In this document: positions 1 through 5,760 of the stretch, piece by piece | How the letters are laid out: every line of letters begins with the position of its first letter | How positions within the stretch are numbered: position 1 is the stretch's first letter | Source of the DNA: Candidatus Colwellbacteria bacterium RIFCSPLOWO2_12_FULL_43_11 | GTDB taxonomy: Bacteria; Patescibacteriota; Minisyncoccia; UBA6257; Colwellbacteraceae | Assembly (NCBI GenBank): GCA_001817805.1 | Contig: MHJB01000009.1 | Span: forward strand, 2,794-10,903 | Direction: 5' to 3' | DNA: 8,110 nucleotides | Translations under genes and position numbers: made by a program | The notes under the pieces: generated by a model | The model's input: only the letters and a program-made list of their open reading frames with translations | Databases searched by the model: none | Told to the model about the DNA's origin: nothing

Positions 1-65
1 CTCACGTAACGAACAAAGAACTCCGTGAGATACATCAAGCGTTTCACGGAAGAAGGAGGAAGTGA
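1..65 (+). CDS. Tyrosine recombinase (XerC/XerD-like), C-terminal end only
   Basis: Seen: frame 3 is open from the window edge and reads HVTNKELREIHQAFHGRRRK, then TGA at 63-65. The two bases before it (CT) fit a Thr codon, giving (Y)THVTNKELREIH. Family knowledge: chromosomal Xer recombinases and related integrases end in exactly this way, with the catalytic tyrosine in an IYTHV/TQIYTHVT motif followed by a short helix and a basic tail. The catalytic Tyr would lie one residue beyond the window edge. Such proteins cleave and rejoin DNA through a 3'-phosphotyrosine, and the Xer members resolve chromosome dimers. The stop abuts the stop of the convergent dehydrogenase gene with no spacer. Only about 20 codons are visible, so XerC, XerD, XerH or a phage-type integrase cannot be told apart. 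The -strand frames here are also partly open but show no recognisable family. Confidence 0.72.
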   Translation, partial: HVTNKELREIHQAFHGRRRK

Positions 66-1229
66 TTATTTATTAATTATCTTAAGAGCGATTTCCAAGG
101 CAACTTGCCTGGGATTTTTATTCTTCTCGATGGATTCCTCCAGAACTAGCTTCGTAGCTTTCTTAACTTTCTTTTCCACTAAATCGAACATTCTTTTGGG
201 ATTGTAGCCGCGGTATTCGGCATAGGAAGAAACCACTCCCCCGGCGTTAGCTATCATGTCGGGCACAATCATTATTCCTTTTTGCCATAGCCAGTCTTCA
301 ACGTCTTCTCGCATAGGAATATTGGCCCCTTCCACGATTATTTTAGCCTTTATCTTGGCTTTATTTTTGTCGTTAATAACATCGGTAACGGACGCGGGAA
401 TAAGGATATCAACGGGCAATTCAAATATTTCTTCGCGGCTCATTTTTTTACCGGGCTTATAATCAGCAACGGATTTTCTTTCTTTCTTTAGGTCGTGAAG
501 AAGTTTCTCTTCTAATCCTTTTTCGTTATAAACAGCTCCGCGGCTATCGGCAACGGAAACAATTTTCGCTCCCATCTCTTTAAGGTATTTAAAAGCAAAT
601 GTACCCACGTTGCCGAATCCTTCAATGGCGATAGTGGCATTTTTTATATCCATCCCTTTAAGTTTCGCCGCAATGACCGCCGATTGCACTACACCAAAAC
701 CGGTTGAACCGAATTCGTGTGGAATGCCGCATTTACCACGCCAACCTTGTTTCAATTTTTCTTCGTTAGAGAAACTTCCAACCTTACTAGAAAATTTTCC
801 CTGCCTGCCGGCAGGCAGGATACATAAATTAGCGGGCTTCCCCGTGGCTGTCCGCCAATTGCCGGTAGCTTCCACAAACCATTGCATTTCCCGCTCGCCG
901 GTATTTACATCCGGTCCGGCAATATACTTCTTAGGCATAAAGGGCTTAATCATCCTGGCGAAGCTCTGGATATACTGCTTCTTTAATTCATCGGAGCCTC
1001 CGGACCAAACAATACCAGCTTTAGCGCCACCGAAAGGGATATCAGCCAAAGCGTTCTTATAAGTCATCGTCTGGGCAAGACGCATAACTTCCTCTTCACT
1101 AACGTCAGGCGTCATCCTGATGCCACCCTTGCCCGGACCAAGGTTCAGATTATCAATCACCAGAAAGCCACGCATGCCTATCTTGGGATCATAAACTTTA
1201 ACAATATATTCCGGAGTTAAACTATTCAT
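66..1229 (-). CDS. gdhA: Glu/Leu/Phe/Val dehydrogenase family protein, probably glutamate dehydrogenase
   Basis: Likely catalyses reversible NAD(P)-dependent oxidative deamination of glutamate to 2-oxoglutarate and ammonia in the cytosol. Seen in the 387 aa product: GPGKGGIRM (K34) and TYKNA (K58) match the family's substrate-site lysines; PFGGAK (K70) matches the catalytic lysine; GPDVNTG (D107) matches the catalytic aspartate. The Rossmann motif GFGNVG lies at 205-210, and the C-terminal PDMIANAGGVVSSYAEY signature at about 323-339. The N-terminus is shorter than in classical hexameric enzymes, which usually carry about 30-50 residues before the substrate domain. An extra stretch of about 30 residues (136-166) separates TGKPANL from CGIPHEFGSTG, and part of it is encoded by a 20 bp palindrome. 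Substrate specificity (Glu versus Leu, Phe or Val) is not provable by eye. It lies 7 bp downstream of the PAP2 gene, with no clear Shine-Dalgarno before the ATG. Confidence 0.9.
   Translation of the reverse strand: MNSLTPEYIVKVYDPKIGMRGFLVIDNLNLGPGKGGIRMTPDVSEEEVMRLAQTMTYKNALADIPFGGAKAGIVWSGGSDELKKQYIQSFARMIKPFMPKKYIAGPDVNTGEREMQWFVEATGNWRTATGKPANLCILPAGRQGKFSSKVGSFSNEEKLKQGWRGKCGIPHEFGSTGFGVVQSAVIAAKLKGMDIKNATIAIEGFGNVGTFAFKYLKEMGAKIVSVADSRGAVYNEKGLEEKLLHDLKKERKSVADYKPGKKMSREEIFELPVDILIPASVTDVINDKNKAKIKAKIIVEGANIPMREDVEDWLWQKGIMIVPDMIANAGGVVSSYAEYRGYNPKRMFDLVEKKVKKATKLVLEESIEKNKNPRQVALEIALKIINK
800..819. repeat. 20 bp perfect palindrome (LPAGRQG-type) inside the dehydrogenase gene
   Basis: The half-site CCTGCCTGCC (800-809) is followed directly by its reverse complement GGCAGGCAGG (810-819). 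On the - strand it is read as the core of LPAGRQG (residues 138-144). It is much more GC-rich than its flank, which has an AAAATTTT run at 791-798. From memory, this palindrome is dispersed in many copies in Parcubacteria-type genomes, between and within genes. Only one copy is present in this window, so its repetitive nature is not shown here. Confidence 0.75.
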
Positions 1230-1236
1230 TAGATAA

Positions 1237-2817
1237 TTATTTTAGAGCAATAAGATACGTTTTGCCATCCGTAAAGAATTGGTTACCAATAAAATTATTG
1301 CCTATAGTCGGGGCTACTAATTGAATCTTGTCTGAATTTAGCACCATGCCGGTAGAATTTAGGTCGTTAAAGAGGAGTTCCCTTTCGGTATCTATGTCCG
1401 GCGCGATTCTATGAGCCACAAACCAATAGATACCCGCATCAAGGCTGCCCGTAGATACATAAACGTGGTAACCATTAGGCATAATTATTGATGTTCTCCA
1501 AATCCTGAAGTGATGACGTTCACGAGCGCTCATGGCCTCCGTTGGTTTCTCGAACCCGAAATCGTGAACGCGAGTGTTCCAAAAAGACGGCGTCATGGGA
1601 GCGGTAGAATAATTTTCTTTATACAGAGCGGCTTTGGCCATCGCAACCAAAGAGGGTAAAGTGACCGGGTCGGCCAGGCTCCAACCAGCTTGACGCATGA
1701 CCGAGATAAGTTCGTTATCGTCTTTGGCGGTAATAATAATATTTAAGGGCTCTTGATTATTGCCGCCTAAGGTTTCGCTATAACGCGATAAGTTCTCTTC
1801 GTCTAAAGTTTTTATGATGTCGTTTGTCACAACAATCTGCTCGGTTACACGTTCGTTATTGATAAGCGGACGGTAATACATAGCGAAAACTACATATATC
1901 AGAAGTCCTATAGTCAGTAGCCCTATTGAAATGGCTTTTGTCTCCCTAACTGACCAGTGCAGTTCGCCGGAGACCACGGGATTTCTTCTGTTTATAATCT
2001 CGGAGACAGTTATGCCGATCACGAGCCAAATCGCTCCCAAAAGATAGCCTCCCCAAACATCGCTTAGGAAATGGACGCCGATATAAATACGGCTGAAACC
2101 AATAAGCGAGATGATAAAAAGCGCTGCGCATAAAACCGCCACCTTCTTCTCCCATTTTTTAATACTGCGAAAAAGAAAATAAGCTATGAAGCCATAAAAC
2201 ACCACCGACAAAGCCGCATGGCCGCTCGGGAAAGAAAACGTATGCTCGTTGTAGAAAGCGAGTTCGGGCCTGGGGCGGCGTATAACAACTTTACCAAGGG
2301 AACTAAAAAGTTGGGCTCCGGCTAAAGTTAGCCAGAAGGGTAATAAATATTTATGCTTCTTCCAAATCCAAAGAACGATAGAAAAAGCGATACTCGAGGT
2401 TATTATAATCGGCGCACTGCCCAAAGTTGTTACCCAAGTGAAGAAGCTTAAAGCCTCATCGTTACGGAAAGCATATAAGAGATTCGCAATACGAACATCT
2501 GTAAGGGCCAATGGGTCGGAAGTAATAATATCTTGAATGACTCCCACAAAAAGAAGTAAGGCGTAGAAGAGTACGAGACTCAGGAGGGTTAAAGGAAGCC
2601 CGTAGAAACTCTTTCTGTTAAGTCTCTGTTTTAAAAAGCCGAAAAGATGGGGATGACGGCTTACCATCTTCATTACATCCGGATTAGCTACGATATCTTT
2701 CCTGGAAGAAATAAATATTGATTTGACTAATCTAACGAACGCTCGGCTGTGCTTGATGATAAGCCAAGAAATAAACAAGGAAACAATCAAAAAACTGATT
2801 AGAAAATAATGGCTCAT
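1237..2817 (-). CDS. Membrane PAP2-family phosphatase with C-terminal LssY-like domain
   Basis: A 526 aa integral membrane protein. The PAP2 / type 2 phosphatidic acid phosphatase signature is complete: K176-x6-R183-P184, PSGH (197-200, catalytic His200) and S242-R243-x5-H249-x3-D253. Hydrophobic segments lie at about 4-22, 73-97, 123-150, 158-175, 196-217, 226-243, 255-275 and 296-315. PAP2 enzymes of this topology dephosphorylate lipid (pyro)phosphates such as undecaprenyl diphosphate or phosphatidic acid at the outer membrane face. Residues about 356-490 form a soluble tail resembling the LssY C-terminal domain (LNIIITAKDDNELISVM, then FRIWRT and HVYVSTGSLD), whose function is poorly known. 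Larger relatives carry a DedA domain in front of PAP2-LssY_C; it is absent here. The first ATG is used; the start of hydrophobicity at residue 4 fits it. The substrate is inferred. The gene lies directly upstream of, and probably co-transcribed with, the dehydrogenase. Confidence 0.88.
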   Translation of the reverse strand: MSHYFLISFLIVSLFISWLIIKHSRAFVRLVKSIFISSRKDIVANPDVMKMVSRHPHLFGFLKQRLNRKSFYGLPLTLLSLVLFYALLLFVGVIQDIITSDPLALTDVRIANLLYAFRNDEALSFFTWVTTLGSAPIIITSSIAFSIVLWIWKKHKYLLPFWLTLAGAQLFSSLGKVVIRRPRPELAFYNEHTFSFPSGHAALSVVFYGFIAYFLFRSIKKWEKKVAVLCAALFIISLIGFSRIYIGVHFLSDVWGGYLLGAIWLVIGITVSEIINRRNPVVSGELHWSVRETKAISIGLLTIGLLIYVVFAMYYRPLINNERVTEQIVVTNDIIKTLDEENLSRYSETLGGNNQEPLNIIITAKDDNELISVMRQAGWSLADPVTLPSLVAMAKAALYKENYSTAPMTPSFWNTRVHDFGFEKPTEAMSARERHHFRIWRTSIIMPNGYHVYVSTGSLDAGIYWFVAHRIAPDIDTERELLFNDLNSTGMVLNSDKIQLVAPTIGNNFIGNQFFTDGKTYLIALK

Positions 2818-2827
2818 ACTCTATAAT

Positions 2828-2833
2828 ATTATA
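2828..2833 (-). promoter_or_regulatory. Possible -10 box for the PAP2 gene
   Basis: On the - strand the sequence is TATAAT, a perfect -10 hexamer, ending 10 bases before the ATG at 2817 in a very AT-rich stretch. No good -35 is seen 17 bp upstream (GTAATA). If used, the transcript would have a leader of only a few bases. An AT-rich spacer could give this match by chance. Confidence 0.3.
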
Positions 2834-2856
2834 TTCAAAATTTGCTTAATTATTAC

Positions 2857-2873
2857 TGGTGCTCCCGAGAGGA
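2857..2873 (-). repeat. 17 bp direct copy of the tRNA-Leu 3' end
   Basis: Bases 2857-2873 are identical to 3026-3042, covering CCA, discriminator, acceptor strand and part of the T-stem. The following bases stay similar with a one-base shift (AATTTCAC versus ATTTGAAC). A repeated tRNA 3' end in the same orientation is the classic footprint of site-specific integration at a tRNA gene, here with a 169 bp offset. Confidence 0.65.
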
Positions 2874-3025
2874 ATTTCACTGCTCCCGAGTACTCAGAAC
2901 GCTGAGTGCTACGGTGCGCCTTCAGAACCCACGGTTCTGAATAATCTCCTCTACGGGGAAACGCTTCGCTTTTCCCCGACCCCCTTTCATTGTTCAAATC
3001 CTCTCGGATAACAATTTTAACATTA
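2857..3025. other. Hairpin-rich non-coding segment bounded by tRNA-Leu 3'-end copies
   Basis: No convincing gene is visible here. The segment starts with a 17 bp copy (2857-2873) of the tRNA-Leu 3' end found at 3026-3042. The shorter core GCTCCCGAG recurs at 2882-2890. Three hairpins follow: 2889-2897/2902-2910 (9 pairs, one G-T, loop AACG), 2921-2929/2933-2941 (9 perfect pairs, 3 nt loop) and 2954-2961/2971-2978 (8 perfect pairs). An inverted 16 bp copy of the tRNA T-arm region closes it at 2992-3007. Within this, CCGAGAGGA (2865-2873) and TCCTCTCGG (2999-3007) form 9 bp terminal inverted repeats of a ~143 bp unit. No T-run follows any stem, so these are not standard terminators. The layout suggests a MITE-like or IS200/605-derived non-autonomous element, an attachment-site remnant, or a structured RNA; I cannot decide between them. 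Confidence 0.5.
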
Positions 3026-3049
3026 TGGTGCTCCCGAGAGGATTTGAAC
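2992..3049. repeat. 16 bp perfect inverted repeat involving the tRNA-Leu T-arm
   Basis: GTTCAAATCCTCTCGG at 2992-3007 is the exact reverse complement of 3034-3049, which lies inside the tRNA gene (T-arm and start of the 3' acceptor strand). The 26 bp between the arms include the tRNA's CCA end. In a - strand read-through transcript the two arms could pair and would compete with T-arm folding. Confidence 0.7.
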
Positions 3050-3110
3050 CTCTAACCCTTGCGGGACAGCGTCCTAAGCGCTGCGCGTATGCCAATTCCG
3101 CCACGGGAGC
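3026..3110 (-). tRNA. tRNA-Leu (anticodon UAG), CCA encoded
   Basis: Read on the - strand this 85 nt sequence folds as a complete cloverleaf. The 7 bp acceptor stem pairs GCTCCCG with CGGGAGC, followed by discriminator A and genomic CCA. The anticodon stem CAGCG/CGCTG holds the loop CTTAGGA, giving anticodon UAG, which reads CUA and possibly other CUN leucine codons. A long variable arm (CCC-GCAA-GGG), typical of class II tRNAs such as Leu, precedes the T-arm AGAGG-TTCAAAT-CCTCT. No T-rich terminator follows; the hairpin-rich segment lies immediately downstream. Confidence 0.96.
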
Positions 3111-3145
3111 TTTTACTTCGTCTAAAAGACGGGAAATCCTTATAG

Positions 3146-3174
3146 ATATTACCTTATCTTGACTTTTATATCAA
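3146..3174 (-). promoter_or_regulatory. Sigma70-type promoter for tRNA-Leu
   Basis: On the - strand, TTGATA (3169-3174) and TAATAT (3146-3151) are separated by exactly 17 bp. Transcription would start near 3139 and give a leader of about 29 nt before the mature tRNA 5' end at 3110, a normal arrangement. On the + strand the same area has TTGACT (3159-3164) with a poor -10 (TATCGA, 3182-3187) 17 bp on, so an overlapping rightward promoter for the SPFH gene is possible but weak. Confidence 0.55.
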
Positions 3175-3291
3175 AATATGGTATCGATAAAAGCATAAGA
3201 GCAGATGTCGACTGTTCTTTAATAACTTAATTAATGTGTATCTAGCCGAAGCCGTAATCGCTCACGGTATAAGGTTGGATAATGTAAAATT

Positions 3292-4236
3292 ATGGACATA
3301 TCATTGAAACCTTGGCATACGCTAGGGTTGGGTTTCATCGGTTCAATCTTTGTAGCATTACTGGCAACTGTAGTCGTCCAAAGTTATCTTTGGGGGATCG
3401 TATTTCTCTTGGTAGCCATCTCATGGCTTTTCTTGGGAGGGATAACAGGGGTGCCCGTCGGATTCAAGGGGGTTCCTCTATTCTTAGGCAGACGCCTAGG
3501 AGAAGAGAAAATCATAGAAAGTGAGGGAGAAAAGATCCCTCAGTATACAGGCCCTCGACTTGACGAAGGCTATCACTGGGTCATTCCTCACTTGATGTCT
3601 GTGCAAACCATAGACACAAGAATGCAGGTGGAAAAAATAGCCGAACTTAATGTGTTCGCTAAAGACAGCATATCTGTTGTGCTGGGTACGAGCATTACCT
3701 ACCGGGTTAGCAATCCCCATCAATCGTTAAACGTTGGCGGATTGGAAGAAATCCAAGAGGGTATCAACGAGCTCATGCAGGCAGCAATACGTGATGTCGC
3801 CAAACGAAATGAATCAACTGAGCTTATCAGTAATTCCGAACTTCGGAAGACCATTAAGGAGAGGCTCCTTGATGCGGTAAAAGCAGTTGAGGTTAAGTTT
3901 GGCGTAGACATCGTCGATGCCTTCGTGGGAGAGATTAATCTTCCTAAGAAAATTAAGGAGGCTTTAGAGCTTATAAAACAGAGTGGGCTCTACGGTGAAG
4001 CTAGGAAAAAACTTAAGGAAGCAGGAGTGCCAGAAGACAAGATTGACGAGATCGCCCAACTTAACTTGGGCGTAGCCACGAAAACGATTCAGGAGAATAA
4101 GTACGATGTTGGCGCAACGCTTTCAAAAGCGGTGGAAAACATCGGGCAAGGGCTTGGTGAAGGAATCGGTAGGTCGATAGGTAAGGCTGTCAGCAAAAAT
4201 ATGGCTGACAAGATAATTAAGAACATTAATCCTTAA
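3292..4236 (+). CDS. SPFH/band-7 domain membrane protein with C-terminal glycine zipper
   Basis: A 314 aa protein. Two hydrophobic segments (about 11-30 and 33-52) lead into a stomatin/prohibitin/HflK-type SPFH domain (about 53-230). Recognisable stretches are GYHWVIPHLMSVQTIDTRMQ, FAKDSISVVLGTSITYRVSNP, the helix GINELMQAAIRDVAKRNESTELIS, and VDIVDAFVGEINLPKKIKEALE. SPFH proteins form large ring- or cage-like membrane oligomers that organise lipids and membrane proteases. Instead of a long coiled coil, the C-terminus has a short helical region (about 233-270) and then a glycine zipper with Gly at 285, 289, 293 and 297, a pattern suited to helix packing or membrane insertion. The start follows no clear Shine-Dalgarno; AAGG lies about 17 nt upstream. 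It is followed after 6 bp by a small membrane protein gene on the same strand, a likely partner. The partner role is inference. Confidence 0.85.
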   Translation: MDISLKPWHTLGLGFIGSIFVALLATVVVQSYLWGIVFLLVAISWLFLGGITGVPVGFKGVPLFLGRRLGEEKIIESEGEKIPQYTGPRLDEGYHWVIPHLMSVQTIDTRMQVEKIAELNVFAKDSISVVLGTSITYRVSNPHQSLNVGGLEEIQEGINELMQAAIRDVAKRNESTELISNSELRKTIKERLLDAVKAVEVKFGVDIVDAFVGEINLPKKIKEALELIKQSGLYGEARKKLKEAGVPEDKIDEIAQLNLGVATKTIQENKYDVGATLSKAVENIGQGLGEGIGRSIGKAVSKNMADKIIKNINP

Positions 4237-4242
4237 CGACTT

Positions 4243-4644
4243 ATGGATAAACTACAAAAAGCCAAGCGTTGGTTTGCTAGGGCGGCTATAATAGTAGCCA
4301 TCTTCGCAATACTCATAACTCTTCTGCCTAAGCTCCCCGCGGATTGGTCTCTCGCAAGTCTTACTGGCTTGTTCTCAACCAAACCTACGGTTTGGTCGTA
4401 CAATCTGGAAGGCGGCGAATGGTCTGGGTGGATAGTTACCCCCTCCGGATCGGACTACATCATTGATGTAGAGACGCCTGTCCAAGTATGCTATTGGGAT
4501 GACCCTGGATGTATAAAACCATACACGGCCTACCCAGCAAGCTACAGGAAGCCAATTTGGCTTCCAAGAGGACTTAACAGACAGTCCTTCAAATTACTTA
4601 GCCCAGTGGATACCACTGCAACAGTCACCATTCAAGAGCGATAG
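4243..4644 (+). CDS. Small single-pass membrane protein of unknown function
   Basis: I do not recognise this family. The 133 aa product has a basic N-terminus (KLQKAKRWFAR), one strong transmembrane helix at about 12-30, and a soluble domain of about 100 residues rich in aromatic residues and probable beta strands. Two cysteines seven residues apart (C83 and C90, in CYWDDPGC) could form a disulphide if the domain is outside the membrane; the positive N-terminus favours an N-in, C-out orientation. The gene starts 6 bp after the SPFH stop and ends 14 bp before a strong terminator, so the two genes form a short operon. Many SPFH proteins have a membrane partner encoded beside them, but the usual NfeD-type partner fold is not recognisable here. 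Coding nature is supported by the operon position, the open frame and the sensible topology. Confidence 0.72.
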   Translation: MDKLQKAKRWFARAAIIVAIFAILITLLPKLPADWSLASLTGLFSTKPTVWSYNLEGGEWSGWIVTPSGSDYIIDVETPVQVCYWDDPGCIKPYTAYPASYRKPIWLPRGLNRQSFKLLSPVDTTATVTIQER

Positions 4645-4658
4645 AATGGTATGAAAAT

Positions 4659-4694
4659 AAAATCCCGCACAAGCAAAAGCTGATGCGGGATTTT
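4659..4694. terminator. Bidirectional Rho-independent terminator
   Basis: AAAATCCCGCA (4659-4669) pairs perfectly with TGCGGGATTTT (4684-4694), an 11 bp stem around a 14 nt loop. The GC core is flanked by A-runs and T-runs, giving a T-tail on either strand. It sits between the convergent small membrane protein gene (ends 4644) and pilin-like gene (ends 4718), so it can end both transcripts. Confidence 0.85.
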
Positions 4695-4717
4695 AATTAC
4701 TCTTAAAAGTTAAGATT

Positions 4718-5059
4718 TTACTGTAAGAGGCCGGTAACGATAGAGACTAAACCTCTTGCTACGAAACCGACAACTATAGCTACTACTGCGTAGATAATAT
4801 ATTGCTTAGCCTTACCTACGTTATCAGGCTGAGTTCCAGCGGTTAAATAAAGATAGGCTGCGAAGAAAATAAAGGCAGCAGCTAAAACTATCAGAAGACC
4901 GAAAGCCCAGTTCATAACCCTAAGCACGATTGACGGGATATCTATAGTCGGCGGAAGATTGCCCGCACCTACTCCGCCTTGAGCGCTAACGATGCCTAAA
5001 GGGAACATAGTCAAAGCTAAAGCGATTGGTGCAAATTTTGAAGTTAATTTTTTCATCAT
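4718..5059 (-). CDS. T4SS pilin-like (TrbC/VirB2-type) two-helix membrane protein, copy 3
   Basis: A 113 aa protein with an N-terminal signal peptide (MMKK, hydrophobic 10-24, likely cleavage near VSA-Q at 25-27). A short linker rich in Gly and Pro and two transmembrane helices at about 50-73 and 88-110 follow. The inter-helix loop TAGTQPDNVGKAKQYIIYAVVA aligns by eye with the same loop in the two upstream proteins, so the three are paralogues. Proteins of this shape are annotated in Patescibacteria as TrbC/VirB2 family or type IV secretion system pilin. VirB2-type proteins polymerise into pili; here that role is inferred from shape and family only. It is separated from the preceding copy by 59 bp, unlike the zero spacing between the others, so it could have its own expression signal; I see no convincing promoter. 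A second ATG one codon in is an alternative start. Confidence 0.78.
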   Translation of the reverse strand: MMKKLTSKFAPIALALTMFPLGIVSAQGGVGAGNLPPTIDIPSIVLRVMNWAFGLLIVLAAAFIFFAAYLYLTAGTQPDNVGKAKQYIIYAVVAIVVGFVARGLVSIVTGLLQ

Positions 5060-5118
5060 TCTACTTAAAGACTTCGACCTTTTTATTGAATAAATGATAA
5101 CACAACAGGACTTTTCTG

Positions 5119-5469
5119 TTAAGGGCAGATATTACCAATGCCACTACCTCCCAAAAGATCAATAATTATTGCTACTAGTCCTCTCGAGATAATAACTATA
5201 CCCAATCCCACAAGAGCATAAACTATCGTGCGTCTACCGGTAGAGAATTTCGCGGGATCGCCGCCAGCGGTAAGGATTTGATAGGCTGCCCAGATAATCA
5301 TTAAGCCGGCAATAGGAATAACGAGCGTTACCAAAAATCTGGTAACGTTATCCAAAAGCACGCAAATATCATCGGGCAAGAAATTTGGCTTATTAATAAC
5401 TAAACCGCCGCTCCCGCTGCCACTGCCCGATCCTAATTGTGCTAAAGCTTTATTAATTAATGGAAACAT
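5119..5469 (-). CDS. T4SS pilin-like two-helix membrane protein, copy 2, with Gly-Ser tract
   Basis: A 116 aa protein. The short N-terminal region NKALAQL is followed by a (GS)n-GG tract (residues 13-22), then two transmembrane helices at about 44-66 and 83-106. The connecting loop TAGGDPAKFSTGRRTIVYALVG matches the paralogues on either side. It lacks the clear cleavable signal peptide seen in the last copy. Single cysteines at 36 and 115 flank the two-helix core and would face the same side of the membrane if both helices span it, so a disulphide is possible. Its ATG directly follows the TAA of copy 1 (TAAATG), implying translational coupling. Assignment to TrbC/VirB2-type pilins is by shape and loop motif; filament formation is not shown. 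Confidence 0.78.
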   Translation of the reverse strand: MFPLINKALAQLGSGSGSGSGGLVINKPNFLPDDICVLLDNVTRFLVTLVIPIAGLMIIWAAYQILTAGGDPAKFSTGRRTIVYALVGLGIVIISRGLVAIIIDLLGGSGIGNICP

Positions 5470-5760
5470 TTAGTTAGAAATGGCTCTCATGACTAATGTA
5501 ATGATTATATAAGAGCCGAAGACTATTGCCAAACCAATGACGGCGGAGAGTATTGCTTGCTTCCCGGTATCCACTCTCTTTTCGGAACCGGCCGCGGTCA
5601 TAATCAAAAAGCCACCATAGACAATTACTACAACGGCCAAGGGGATAGAAACGACTCCCAGAAAGTTCATTACGTTCTGTATGAGTTGGTTGAACTCCGG
5701 CCAACCGCAACCGCCGGCTGGGCAGTTGGGCACTATGGCGGCTTTTAGATAATCAAACAT
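5470..5760 (-). CDS. T4SS pilin-like two-helix membrane protein, copy 1
   Basis: A 96 aa protein with a short N-terminal segment holding two close cysteines (C13 and C18, in NCPAGGCGWPEF), then two transmembrane helices at about 33-55 and 68-92. The cytoplasmic-type loop TAAGSEKRVDTGKQAILSAVIG has the same pattern as its two downstream paralogues: TA-G, a polar turn, G-K/R, then the second helix. No cleavable signal peptide is evident. The ATG immediately follows the TAA of the solute-binding protein gene with no spacer and no Shine-Dalgarno, so translation is probably coupled. Family: TrbC/VirB2 or Patescibacteria T4SS pilin. It could instead be a membrane component of another envelope complex, since no VirB4- or VirD4-type ATPase is in the window. 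Confidence 0.78.
   Translation of the reverse strand: MFDYLKAAIVPNCPAGGCGWPEFNQLIQNVMNFLGVVSIPLAVVVIVYGGFLIMTAAGSEKRVDTGKQAILSAVIGLAIVFGSYIIITLVMRAISN

Noticed and set aside
22..50. Inverted repeat TCCGTGA/TCACGGA near the left edge as a terminator for the dehydrogenase gene
   Set aside because: The stem is short, the loop long, and no T-run follows on either strand. It also lies inside the recombinase coding end.
610..1062. Long + strand open frame opposite the dehydrogenase (150 codons)
   Set aside because: It is a shadow frame. It even reads the palindrome as LPAGR, but has no family likeness, while the - strand frame carries all the dehydrogenase motifs.
2857..3007. A second, degraded tRNA gene
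   Set aside because: Only the 3' end resembles tRNA-Leu. No anticodon arm, D-arm or matching 5' acceptor strand can be found.
2889..3007. CRISPR-like repeat array
   Set aside because: The repeats are unequal palindromes without regular spacing or spacers, and no cas gene is nearby.
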